From assembly GCF_026619435.1 (NCBI RefSeq), contig NZ_JAOVZQ010000001.1:4657501-4721500 (forward strand): DNA of 64,000 nucleotides. Direction: 5' to 3'. How positions within the stretch are numbered: position 1 is the stretch's first letter; each line of letters opens with the position of its first letter. The notes under the pieces were generated by a model. The model had not been told where the DNA came from. It did no database searches and was given only the letters and a program-made list of their open reading frames with translations. Made by a program: the position numbers and the translations under genes. Below are positions 52,642 through 61,091 of this stretch, in pieces. Source of the DNA: Hoeflea ulvae. GTDB lineage: Bacteria > Pseudomonadota > Alphaproteobacteria > Rhizobiales > Rhizobiaceae.

Positions 52642-54122
52642 GGGCGGGGCTCCCCGGCTTCGGCAAAGGACAGAGAAATGATGCGTTCATCGGTAATCTC
52701 GCTGCCATGCAGCTCGCCCGCGATACGCCCGGCGCGCAACACATAGGCCCGGTCGCAATGCTGCATCTCCGAGTTCTCGCTCGAATACCAGATGATCGTC
52801 CGCCCCTTGCGGGCTTCGGACTTGATCAATTGGTAGAGCTCGACCTTGGTATGGACATCAACGCCGCGAAACGGATCATCCAGCAGGATCGTGTCAGCGT
52901 CAGACGCAAAGGCGCGCGCCACGATAACTTTTTGCTGATTGCCGCCGGAGAGTCCGGCGATGGCGGCATTCGCACCGCCGCGGATCTTCAGCCGGTCGAC
53001 CCATTCGGCAACGAGCGAATCCTCCTTGTCCGCCTGCCGCAGCCCGGTCCGGCTCAGGCCGGGCAGCGCCGTGATCGTCAAATTTCTGGCAACGTTCCAG
53101 ATCGGAAGGATTCCGGAGCGCTGCCGGTCACCGGGAACATAGGCCAGAGCCGGGCTGACCTCGACATCTCCGCTGCGGCGCCACAACCGGTCAAGAACCT
53201 GTTCCTGCCCCTGGCCGGCAATGCCTGCCAGTCCGATGACCTCGCCCTTGTGGGCCACGATCTGCGTTGCCGCGCCATCCACCGTCAGCATCGGCACATT
53301 CACCGCAACCGGGCGCGAACTGTCTGCGGCAATTTTCGTTGCCCCCCTGCCGGCCGTCTGGATTGCCACCTCGCCGCCCATGGCCAGAAACAGATCCTGT
53401 TCTGTCACGCTGGCGGCGTGGTGGGTGGAGACAACGGCGCCATCCTTCATCACCGCGACCCGGTCGCACACGGACAGGATTTCCTTGAGCCGGTGGGAAA
53501 CCAGAATGATGGCATGCCCGCTGTCGCGCAACTTGCGGACATATGCATACAGATGATCGACGGCGCTGCCGCTCAGTGACTCTGTCGGCTCGTCAAGGAT
53601 CAGCAGACGCAGATCATCGGCAATCGTCGCGCGCGCGATCTCGACCATCTGCCGGTCGGCAAGCGGGAGATCATCGACATAATCGGACGGGCTGATCGTG
53701 TGATCCGGAAAGATCTCGTCAAGCCGCGCCGCGGCGCGCGCGGAAGCGGGCTTGTGCCATCTTTTGTCCGGGATCCAGTTGCGGCTGGAGAGATAGATGT
53801 TCTCGTAGACGGTGAGTTCATGGGCCAGAGACCCTTCCTGATAGGCCATGCGGACGCCGGGAAACCCTCTTTCCGACGGCCTGCCGGCACCACCTATCTG
53901 CACCGATCCGGAATCGACCGCATCAAGCCCGCTCAGCACCCGCATGAGAGTGCTCTTGCCGGCGCCGTTATGGCCGACAACACCGAAGACTTCGCCGGCG
54001 CGCACATCAAGCGTGACACCGGCAAGAGCCTTTGTGGGTCCATAGGTCTTGACTGCAGCTCTGACCTGAACCAGAGGATCATGATCGGCAGTATCGGAAA
54101 CTGGAAATGTCTTTGTCAGCAC
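52638..54122 (-). CDS. Sugar ABC importer ATPase with two ABC domains (RbsA/XylG family)
   Basis: 494-residue cytoplasmic protein with two tandem nucleotide-binding domains. The first has Walker A GHNGAGKST and Walker B RLLILDEPTESLS, but its signature is replaced by DLPLADRQMVEIARA, as in many RbsA proteins. The second has a degenerate Walker A (GLAGIAGQGQEQV) yet a good signature, LSGGNQQKVIVARAF, and Walker B TILLDDPFRGVD. Such asymmetry is normal for the family. The start is a GTG at 54122. It follows the binding-protein gene after a hairpin. Confidence 0.9.
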   Translation of the reverse strand: MLTKTFPVSDTADHDPLVQVRAAVKTYGPTKALAGVTLDVRAGEVFGVVGHNGAGKSTLMRVLSGLDAVDSGSVQIGGAGRPSERGFPGVRMAYQEGSLAHELTVYENIYLSSRNWIPDKRWHKPASARAAARLDEIFPDHTISPSDYVDDLPLADRQMVEIARATIADDLRLLILDEPTESLSGSAVDHLYAYVRKLRDSGHAIILVSHRLKEILSVCDRVAVMKDGAVVSTHHAASVTEQDLFLAMGGEVAIQTAGRGATKIAADSSRPVAVNVPMLTVDGAATQIVAHKGEVIGLAGIAGQGQEQVLDRLWRRSGDVEVSPALAYVPGDRQRSGILPIWNVARNLTITALPGLSRTGLRQADKEDSLVAEWVDRLKIRGGANAAIAGLSGGNQQKVIVARAFASDADTILLDDPFRGVDVHTKVELYQLIKSEARKGRTIIWYSSENSEMQHCDRAYVLRAGRIAGELHGSEITDERIISLSFAEAGEPRP

Positions 54123-54150
54123 GGCAGGTATGACACCTTTTTCGAGAGAG

Positions 54151-54176
54151 GTCTGCGCCGTCGGACCGGCGCAGAC
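54151..54176 (-). other. Intercistronic hairpin between binding-protein and ATPase genes
   Basis: Perfect 10-bp arms GTCTGCGCCG and CGGCGCAGAC around TCGGAC, between the binding-protein and ATPase genes. It probably sets a higher level of binding protein relative to the transporter. Confidence 0.55.
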
Positions 54177-54185
54177 CGAAGCTGA

Positions 54186-55244
54186 TTACCTGACCGGAAC
54201 AGGAGGCAGTGCTGCATCAGCCACCGTTCCGTCGATATTGGCTTTCAGTTGCGCGTCGACCAGTTCCTGGGTCCACTGCCAGGACGCGATCTCGTCGTCA
54301 CCAACCGCGGCAATCCACTGATCGCGCTCCTCGTCGCTCACCACCACCGGCGGGAAGATCGTTGTCCGCGGGACTTCCTGCCCGTTGTGGATATTGATGG
54401 CGGTAAACAGCGCCGCAACACCCTGGCCCGGATCGGACATGACCGCGACCGAGCCCGGCGCACCATTGCCTTCGCCCCAGAATTTCAGCGCTCGTCCGCT
54501 GGGTGCGAATGCCACCACCGGGATGTCGCGTCCCGCCGTCTGGAATGCCTGGACGGCGCCCAGCCCCTCGCCGCAGCCGATCACGCCGTCGACCTCGGGC
54601 AGGCTGGCGATGGTGCCGAGCAGGGCTTCTTGCGCCTTGGCACTGTCGCAGAAAGTGAACAGCTCGCCGACGACTTTGACATCGGGATTTGCCTTGAGCA
54701 GCTCGGTCTGGACGGCATACATTTCGATTTCGGGAGGCGATCCCCGGACGCCGCGGGCGATGATGACATTGCCCGCGCCACCAATGCCGTCAATGACGGC
54801 CTGTGTCGACAACCGCGCCCAGTCGCCGAAGCTGTTGGTGACGATATGGGCGCATTCGAGATCGGTGGAACTGTCGAAGACGGCGACCACGATCCCCATG
54901 TCGCAGGCCTGCTGCAATGTCGGATTGAGCGCGGTGGGCGAGGCCGGATTGACCAGCAGGATGTCGGGCTGATCGAGCAGCAGCGCCTTGAGCTGCGCGA
55001 TCTGTTCCGTCGCCGAGTTCTCGCCCGGGGCGTTGGATACCTGGAATGACGCGATCAGGCCATCGGCCTGGGCTTTGGTCGCGGCTTCTTCAAATGCGGT
55101 GATCATCGAACGTCGCCAGGCATTGCCCAAAAACGCATTGCTCAGAGCGACGGTCGGCTTGTCGGCAGCAATGGCGGGAACGGCCACGAGGGCTGACGTT
55201 GCGGCAGCAGCGGCAATCAGCGTTGCAGTGATTAGGTTCTTCAA
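54186..55244 (-). CDS. Sugar ABC substrate-binding protein (Peripla_BP_4 type)
   Basis: 352-residue periplasmic binding protein. A signal peptide of about 26 residues (LVAVPAIA-AD) precedes KPTVALSNAFLGNAWRRSM, the typical first strand and helix of ribose-type binding proteins. Other landmarks are QPDILLVNPASPTALNP and VDGVIGCGEGLGAVQAFQTAG. It is the first gene of the importer operon, divergent from the SMP-30/apnL/RuBisCO-like/kinase operon. D-apiose or D-apionate is the ligand suggested by the neighbouring enzymes. Two cysteine pairs in the mature part may form disulfides. Confidence 0.87.
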   Translation of the reverse strand: MKNLITATLIAAAAATSALVAVPAIAADKPTVALSNAFLGNAWRRSMITAFEEAATKAQADGLIASFQVSNAPGENSATEQIAQLKALLLDQPDILLVNPASPTALNPTLQQACDMGIVVAVFDSSTDLECAHIVTNSFGDWARLSTQAVIDGIGGAGNVIIARGVRGSPPEIEMYAVQTELLKANPDVKVVGELFTFCDSAKAQEALLGTIASLPEVDGVIGCGEGLGAVQAFQTAGRDIPVVAFAPSGRALKFWGEGNGAPGSVAVMSDPGQGVAALFTAINIHNGQEVPRTTIFPPVVVSDEERDQWIAAVGDDEIASWQWTQELVDAQLKANIDGTVADAALPPVPVR

Positions 55245-55312
55245 GTTTAATCCTCCCAGATTGTTGAATGACGGGCATCCCTCCCCGGATGGACGTCATG
55301 TCAGCAACATGT

Positions 55313-55318
55313 TATACC
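55313..55318 (-). promoter_or_regulatory. GGTATA box in the apionate divergent promoter
   Basis: On the minus strand this reads CTGGTATAACATG, sharing CTGGTATA with the site near 48840. It sits in the 152-base gap between the divergent importer and enzyme operons. It is a candidate site for a NanR-like regulator, based on the E. coli NanR GGTATA repeats. Confidence 0.35.
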
Positions 55319-55396
55319 AGTTTCACATCAACGCAACAGATGTTTGGCAGATGCATTCAAAATCCCCCTATCTGTTTGAAATTTTGGAGAACGACT

Positions 55397-56323
55397 TTGT
55401 CTGATCTACTGGACGGTGCCGGTTTCGAGGCCTTCGACCCGCGCTTTTCCGCGTTGTTTGCCCCGCATATTCATGTCGAAAAACTCTGGACCGGGGCCCG
55501 GTGGTGCGAAGGTCCGGCCTGGTTCGCCGCCGGGCGCTACCTGGTCTGGTCGGACATTCCCAACAACCGGATGATGCGCTGGGACGAGACCGACGGCTCG
55601 ACCTCGGTGTTCCGGGCGCCGTCCAACAATTCCAATGGCAACACCGTCGACCGCCAGGGCCGGCTTGTCAGCTGCGAGCACCTGACGCGGCGCGTCACCC
55701 GCACCGAGCATGACGGTTCAATCACCGTTCTTGCAGACAGCTTTGCCGGCAAAAGGCTCAATTCGCCCAATGATGTCGTGGTGCATTCGGATGGATCGAT
55801 CTGGTTCACCGATCCGAGCTACGGCATCCTCACCGACTATGAAGGCGATGTCTGCGAACCGGAACTGGGCGGCAATCATGTCTACCGGATAGACCCGTCC
55901 GATGGGTCGATGCGCCAGGTCACCGATGATTTCGTCCAGCCCAATGGTCTTGCCTTCTCGCCGGATGAAAGCCTTCTCTACATCGCCGACACCGGCGCGA
56001 CCCATCAGCCCGGCGGTCCTGCCCATATCAGACGTTTCGAGGTGCAGCAGGACGGATCTCTGTGCGGGGGCGAGGTCTTCGCAACCTGCACCTCCGGCTT
56101 CTTCGACGGTTTCCGCGTCGACCGCCAGGGCCGGATCTGGACCAGCGCCTTTGACGGCGTGCATTGCTACGATCCCGACGGAACCCGCATCGGCATCATC
56201 CGGATTCCGGAGATCGTCGCCAATCTGACCTTCGGCGGCGCCAAGCGCAACCGGCTGTTCATCTGTGGCACCACATCGCTTTATGCTGTCTATGTTTTTG
56301 CCAATGGCGTCACCATGGGGTGA
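55397..56323 (+). CDS. SMP-30/gluconolactonase-family lactonase
   Basis: 308-residue six-bladed propeller enzyme hydrolysing sugar lactones. Metal ligands are expected at Glu in RWCEGPAWF, Asn in LNSPNDVVV, Asn in PNGLAFS and Asp in FDGFRVDRQGRIW. The SNGNTVDRQGRLVSCEH segment is typical. I chose TTG 55397 because GGAG lies seven bases upstream and the normal N-terminus follows; an ATG at 55268 would add 43 unmatched residues across the divergent promoter. It is first in the operon with apnL, the RuBisCO-like gene and the kinase, so it probably opens a lactone feeding D-apionate. Confidence 0.82.
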   Translation: MSDLLDGAGFEAFDPRFSALFAPHIHVEKLWTGARWCEGPAWFAAGRYLVWSDIPNNRMMRWDETDGSTSVFRAPSNNSNGNTVDRQGRLVSCEHLTRRVTRTEHDGSITVLADSFAGKRLNSPNDVVVHSDGSIWFTDPSYGILTDYEGDVCEPELGGNHVYRIDPSDGSMRQVTDDFVQPNGLAFSPDESLLYIADTGATHQPGGPAHIRRFEVQQDGSLCGGEVFATCTSGFFDGFRVDRQGRIWTSAFDGVHCYDPDGTRIGIIRIPEIVANLTFGGAKRNRLFICGTTSLYAVYVFANGVTMG

Positions 56324-56371
56324 GGAAGCCCGCGCCTCACCCGACCGGATCGATCACAAAGGACCGACAGC

Positions 56372-58312
56372 TTGCATTCGACCAACCGCCAGATCTTCGA
56401 GACCGGGACCACCCAGCCGCGCCCTGCCCGGCAGTCCGTCACCGCCGGCCACATCACCGCTGTCATCGACGCCGGCGCCTTGCGGCAGATCAGCTTCGGT
56501 CCGGTCGAGCTGGTCCGCCAGATCGATTTCCCTGTCCGCGACGAGAACTGGGCGACGCTTCAGCCGGATGTCACATCGGAAACGCTCGAAGATACGCCCG
56601 GCGGATTCCGCTTTGAGCGCCATTTTGAAGTTGCCGATGGCGCGCTGTCCTGCCGCGTGATCTTCGAAGCGCATGAGGATGGCACGGTAACCGCCACCGG
56701 CGAGGCCACGGCCCGGCGCAGCTTCATCACCAACCGCACGGGTTTCACCGTGCTGCACCCGCTCTCGGGCGTAACCGCCAATCCGGTGACCGTGACAACG
56801 CCGGCAGGCGAGCAGCAGCGCAGGACGATGCCCGATGCGATTTCACCGGGACAGCCGATCTTTGACATCGCCGGCCTCGGTTTCGACATTCATGGTGTCA
56901 GTCTGAAGATCGAATTCGAAGACGACGTGTTCGAGATGGAGGATCAGCGCAACTGGTCGGACGCCTCCTTCAAGACCTATTCCCGCCCGCTTGCCTTGCC
57001 CTTTCCCTATGAGATCGAAGCCGGCGCCACGGTTCGCCAGACAATTCGGCTGCGCATATCCGGTGACGCCGCTGCGGCTGCGACGGATTCCGGGACCCCG
57101 GCGATCAGGCTCGGTCCGCCGATGGACGAACCCGTCCCGGAGCTGTTGCTTGTGGCCCAGGCCGACTGGCTTCCTTCCGCAGACGAAACCAGGCTTCTGG
57201 CGCAAGGCAGGTTCAAGAGCCTGGTGCTGCGCACCGGCCCTGAAACCGCGGACGCCGATATCGCTGCCGCAGCCCGAGCACTTGATGCCACCGGTGGATG
57301 GCTGGATCTCGAAATCATCCTGGACGGCGACCGTCCCGCCGGTCCGCAATTGGACCGCGTGGTCTCGGCCTGCCTCAAGGCCGGCATCGCACCCCGCCAC
57401 GTCACCGCCCTGCCCTCGGCCTATCTTATGAGCCACCAGCCCACCGCCCCCTGGCCAGACGGCCTCACACCTTCAGAAGCTTGCGAGGCCGCGCAACATG
57501 CCTTTCCCGATGCCCGGACCGGCTGCGGCATGCTGACCAATTTCACCGAGTTCAACCGCTGCCCGCCCGATCCCGGGCTGGCGGAATTCATCACCCACGG
57601 CAATGCCGCCACCGTCCACGCCGCCGATGACTGGAGCGTTGTCCAGACGCTGGAAACCCTGCCCGACATCTTTCGCAGCGCGCGCGCCATTGGCGGCGAG
57701 CATGGATACCGGCTTGGCCTGACCGCAATCGGGATGCGCTCCAACCCCTATGGCAAGGCAGTGTCGCCGAACCCCGAGCAACTGCGCCTGACAATGGCCA
57801 CCTGGGATCCGCGCGCCCGCGCCCTGTTCGGTGCTGCCTGGGCGGTCGCGGCGCTGGCGCGGACGGAAGGCTTCGAGGTCGGGGCGATGGCGCTCGCAGC
57901 CCCTGTTGGCCCTTTTGGCGTCCTGTCGCGAGCCGGCCCTGTCGCCCGGCCCTGGTATGACGATCATCCCCAGGCAAGTGTCTATCCGATCTTTCACGCC
58001 CTGAGTTTCATCGCCGAGGGCGGTCTGCGCTACCGGGTGTTCGGCGTGCCGGAAGGAGTGCATGTCATTGCCTTTGCCACAAGAACCGCAACACGGCTGC
58101 TGATTGCCAACCCATCCGACACCCCGCGTCAGGTCCGCCTTGCCGAAACCGGCCGTGGCGCGACACTCGATGCGGAGAGTTTCGAGGCGGCCGCGTGCGA
58201 TCCCGCATGGTTCGACAACAGCTCTGCGCCGCTGCCATCGCGGTCGCTCATTCTTCAGCCCTCGGCGATCCTGTTTCTTGAAACCGATGCCATCGAGACA
58301 CCAGCAAAGTGA
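56372..58312 (+). CDS. apnL: D-apionate lactonase-like protein
   Basis: 646-residue protein. The first third is beta-rich, with SFGPVELVRQIDFPVRDENW, the middle is a likely TIM barrel (TGCGMLTNFTEFNRCPPD), and the end is a beta domain (SSAPLPSRSLILQPSAILFLE, quoted in part as LPSRSLILQPSA). This three-part form and length match the ApnL family of the D-apionate pathway, as I remember it. TTG 56372 has AAAGGA eight bases before it. The stop overlaps a GTG start of the RuBisCO-like gene. Having both an SMP-30 lactonase and ApnL implies two lactones or redundancy. Confidence 0.72.
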   Translation: MHSTNRQIFETGTTQPRPARQSVTAGHITAVIDAGALRQISFGPVELVRQIDFPVRDENWATLQPDVTSETLEDTPGGFRFERHFEVADGALSCRVIFEAHEDGTVTATGEATARRSFITNRTGFTVLHPLSGVTANPVTVTTPAGEQQRRTMPDAISPGQPIFDIAGLGFDIHGVSLKIEFEDDVFEMEDQRNWSDASFKTYSRPLALPFPYEIEAGATVRQTIRLRISGDAAAAATDSGTPAIRLGPPMDEPVPELLLVAQADWLPSADETRLLAQGRFKSLVLRTGPETADADIAAAARALDATGGWLDLEIILDGDRPAGPQLDRVVSACLKAGIAPRHVTALPSAYLMSHQPTAPWPDGLTPSEACEAAQHAFPDARTGCGMLTNFTEFNRCPPDPGLAEFITHGNAATVHAADDWSVVQTLETLPDIFRSARAIGGEHGYRLGLTAIGMRSNPYGKAVSPNPEQLRLTMATWDPRARALFGAAWAVAALARTEGFEVGAMALAAPVGPFGVLSRAGPVARPWYDDHPQASVYPIFHALSFIAEGGLRYRVFGVPEGVHVIAFATRTATRLLIANPSDTPRQVRLAETGRGATLDAESFEAAACDPAWFDNSSAPLPSRSLILQPSAILFLETDAIETPAK

Positions 58313-58317
58313 GTGCC

Positions 58318-59592
58318 ATGCCTGATCCAGTTCGCATTGAGGCCGACTACCTCATCGAGACCGCTTTCGATCCGCGTCAGGCCGCCGAAATCATGGCGGG
58401 AGAGCAGTCCTCGGGAACCTTTGTCGCGGTACCCGGAGAAACCCCGGAGTTGAAGGCCCGCGCAGCCGCCCGGGTGGAGAGGCTGGACCTGGTGGACGAA
58501 GTCGCTGCACCCTCGCTTCCCGGCGCGGGCAAGCCGGCGGGATCGAAGCCGGTTTATCGCCGTGCCGTCGTCACCTTGTCCTGGCCCATGGACAATATCG
58601 GCCCGTCGCTGCCCAATCTGGTGGCGACGATTGCCGGCAACCTGTTCGAGCTCAAGCAGTTTTCGGGCCTGCGGCTCCTGGATCTGCGCTTACCCTCGTC
58701 ATTTGCGCAGAAATATCCCGGCCCGAAATTCGGCATCGACGGCACCCGCCGGCTTTCGGGCGTGCATGGCCGCCCCTTGATCGGAACCATCATCAAGCCC
58801 AGCGTCGGATTGTCGGCCGAAGCCACCGGCGAGCTCGTCGGAACGCTTGCGGATGCCGGGATCGATTTCATCAAGGATGACGAGCTTCAGGCCGATGGTC
58901 CGGCCTGCCCGTTCGAGGACCGGGTGAGGGCCGTCATGGCTGCGGTGAACCGTGCCGCCGACCGGACCGGCAAGAAGACCATGGTCGCCTTCAACCTTAC
59001 CGGCGAGATTGACGAAATGCGCCGCCGCCATGATTTCGTGCTGGCCCAAGGCGGGACCTGCGTCATGGCAAGCGTTCTGGCGGTCGGCCATGCCGGCATG
59101 ATAGAACTTGCCCGCCACACCGAATTGCCCATCCACGGCCATCGCGCCGGCTGGGGCGCCCTGAGCCGCAATCCCGGCCTTGGCTGGTCGTTCCCTGCCT
59201 GGTCGAAACTTTGGCGGCTTACCGGGTGCGACCACCTGCACGTCAACGGGCTCGCCAACAAGTTCAGCGAATCCGATGAAAGCGTCATCACCTCTGCCCG
59301 CTCTCTGGCCGAGCCGCTGTTTGAACACGCGCCGATGACCACCGTGCCGGTGTTTTCGTCCGGTCAGACCATCCGCCAGGCGGCAGGCACATGGGCGGCG
59401 GTCAAGTCGCCCGACCTGATCTACACTGCCGGCGGCGGGGTGGTCGCCCATCCGCTGGGGATCGCCGCCGGTGTCGAGGCGCTGGTCGAAGCCTGGAATG
59501 CGGCCATGGCCGGCGTGGCGATCGAGACCCATGCCCAGGGCAATGCAGCCCTTGCCGCCTCACTTGATGCCTATCCGGCGCAAGGAGCCTGA
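58318..59592 (+). CDS. RuBisCO-like protein of the D-apionate pathway
   Basis: 424-residue RuBisCO superfamily enzyme (form IV-like). Many active-site residues are kept: Lys160 in TIIKPSVGLS, the metal/carbamate site Lys186-Asp188-Glu189 in FIKDDELQ, His275 in IHGHRAGWG, His308 in DHLHVNG and Lys315 in GLANKFSES. Residue numbers count from ATG 58318; a GTG at 58309 overlaps the apnL stop and is an alternative start. With the kinase next to it, the likely substrate is 3-oxo-isoapionate 4-phosphate. It is either decarboxylated (OiaX type) or split to 3-phosphoglycerate and glycolate (OiaT type). No erythrulose-phosphate isomerase is nearby, which mildly favours the second. Confidence 0.8.
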   Translation: MPDPVRIEADYLIETAFDPRQAAEIMAGEQSSGTFVAVPGETPELKARAAARVERLDLVDEVAAPSLPGAGKPAGSKPVYRRAVVTLSWPMDNIGPSLPNLVATIAGNLFELKQFSGLRLLDLRLPSSFAQKYPGPKFGIDGTRRLSGVHGRPLIGTIIKPSVGLSAEATGELVGTLADAGIDFIKDDELQADGPACPFEDRVRAVMAAVNRAADRTGKKTMVAFNLTGEIDEMRRRHDFVLAQGGTCVMASVLAVGHAGMIELARHTELPIHGHRAGWGALSRNPGLGWSFPAWSKLWRLTGCDHLHVNGLANKFSESDESVITSARSLAEPLFEHAPMTTVPVFSSGQTIRQAAGTWAAVKSPDLIYTAGGGVVAHPLGIAAGVEALVEAWNAAMAGVAIETHAQGNAALAASLDAYPAQGA

Positions 59593-59593
59593 A

Positions 59594-60940
59594 GTGAGCG
59601 ATCCGCTTCTGGCATTTTACGGCGACGATTTCACCGGATCTTCGGCTGTCATGGAAGTGCTGTCATTTGCCGGCATTCCGACGGTGATGTTCCTTGAGCC
59701 ACCGGACGCACAAGAGCTTGCCCGCTTTCCCGATCTTGCCGCCATGGGCATCGCCGGCGTCGCGCGGTCCTGCGATCCGGCCTGGATGGATGAAAACCTT
59801 CCGGCGGCGTTTTTGGCGCTGGCGGATTTCGGCGCCCCCATCGTGCATTACAAGGTCTGCTCCACCTTCGATTCGTCGCCCGGTTGCGGATCGATCGGCA
59901 AGGCCATCGACATCGGCACGCCGATTGTTGGCGGCAGCTGGCATCCGCTGATCATTGGCGCACCGGCGATCCGGCGCTATCAGGTTTTCGGCAACCTGTT
60001 TGCCGGAATGGATGACGGCGTCTACCGGCTCGACCGGCATCCGGTGATGAGCCGCCATCCGGCCACCCCGATGGACGAGGCCGATCTCCGGCTGCATCTG
60101 TCGCGCCAGACCGATCGCAGCATCGGCCTTGTCGACCTGGCACGGATCAAGTCCGGACAGGCCGACCGCGCGCTTGCAGAGCAGATCGACCGCGGCGCCG
60201 AAATCATCGCCATTGACGTTCTCGACGACGAGACGCTGAGCGAAGCCGGAAGGCTGTTGTGGAACGAGGGACGAGGCCCGGTATTTGCCATCGGGTCTCA
60301 GGGGGTGGAATATGCACTGGTGGCCCATTTGCGCGCCATCGGGCGGCTTCCGGCGGGTTTTGAGCCGCCCGGACTGGAACCGGTAGAGCAGATATTCTGC
60401 GTGTCTGGCTCGTGCTCCTCCATCAACAGCGCGCAAATCGAGGCCGCCGAAGCCCGAGGCTTTCACATCATCGACCTCGATGCCGCAAAGGCCGTCGATC
60501 CCCACGCGTGGGGCAATGCCCTAGAGCAGACGCTGCAATCATCGCTCGCATCGCTATCTCAGGGCCGCAATGTTCTCGTCGCCACGGCGCGAGGGCCGGA
60601 TGCGGCGTCAAACAACCGCCTCACCCGGGCAATTCTCGGTGCAGGGCTTTCCGCCGCAGCGGTCAACACCAGGATCGGTGCCGGGCTCGGGCAACTCGTT
60701 GCCGATGTCCGCCGCAAGACACGGTTGCCCCGCGTCGCCGTCGCCGGTGGCGACACCTCCGGTCATGCGATGACCGCGCTCGGCGTGACAGCCCTGTCAG
60801 CAGTTGCGCCACTGGCGCCGGGCGCGCCGCTGTGCCGGGTCCATTCCCGAGATCCCGAGATCGACGGCCTGGAAGTGACCCTGAAGGGCGGTCAGATGGG
60901 ATCCCGGGACTTCTTCAGCCACGCGAAAGACGGGCTGTAG
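59594..60940 (+). CDS. oiaK: DUF1537 acid-sugar kinase, probable 3-oxo-isoapionate kinase
   Basis: 448-residue cytoplasmic kinase. The N-terminal substrate domain has LLAFYGDDFTGSSAVMEVL, and SSPGCGSIGKAIDIG follows. The C-terminal ATP domain has VAGGDTSGHAM and a typical DUF1537 ending with LKGGQMGSRDFF. GTG 59594, with AAGGAG six bases upstream, is the start; earlier in-frame codons lie inside the RuBisCO-like gene. The pathway neighbours point to phosphorylation of 3-oxo-isoapionate. DUF1537 proteins with other partners act on threonate or erythronate-type acids, which remains the alternative. Confidence 0.83.
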   Translation: MSDPLLAFYGDDFTGSSAVMEVLSFAGIPTVMFLEPPDAQELARFPDLAAMGIAGVARSCDPAWMDENLPAAFLALADFGAPIVHYKVCSTFDSSPGCGSIGKAIDIGTPIVGGSWHPLIIGAPAIRRYQVFGNLFAGMDDGVYRLDRHPVMSRHPATPMDEADLRLHLSRQTDRSIGLVDLARIKSGQADRALAEQIDRGAEIIAIDVLDDETLSEAGRLLWNEGRGPVFAIGSQGVEYALVAHLRAIGRLPAGFEPPGLEPVEQIFCVSGSCSSINSAQIEAAEARGFHIIDLDAAKAVDPHAWGNALEQTLQSSLASLSQGRNVLVATARGPDAASNNRLTRAILGAGLSAAAVNTRIGAGLGQLVADVRRKTRLPRVAVAGGDTSGHAMTALGVTALSAVAPLAPGAPLCRVHSRDPEIDGLEVTLKGGQMGSRDFFSHAKDGL

Positions 60941-60941
60941 A

Positions 60942-61091
60942 GCCGCGGCTGCATGCCGACCCAGAAGATGCGATCGGGCATGGACACATCGACGCCCTGC
61001 TCGGCCGGCTGCGCAAAAACTGCTGGGAGTGCTGCAGGCGGATTCCACCCTCGACAGCGATGTCCTGAAGCAAGCGCGCGCAATGATTTAG
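60942..61091 (+). pseudogene. Possible decayed gene remnant after oiaK
   Basis: One frame reads RLHADPEDAIGHGHIDALLG up to about 61015; a shift at an A-run then gives LLGVLQADSTLDSDVLKQAR to a TAG at 61089-61091. Both pieces look protein-like but I recognise no family. No start codon or ribosome site is convincing. It may equally be chance in a GC-rich gap. Confidence 0.25.

Noticed and set aside
60412..61068. 218-residue frame overlapping the kinase gene
   Set aside because: Most of it is out of frame with the clear DUF1537 kinase; only the last part beyond 60940 looks protein-like.
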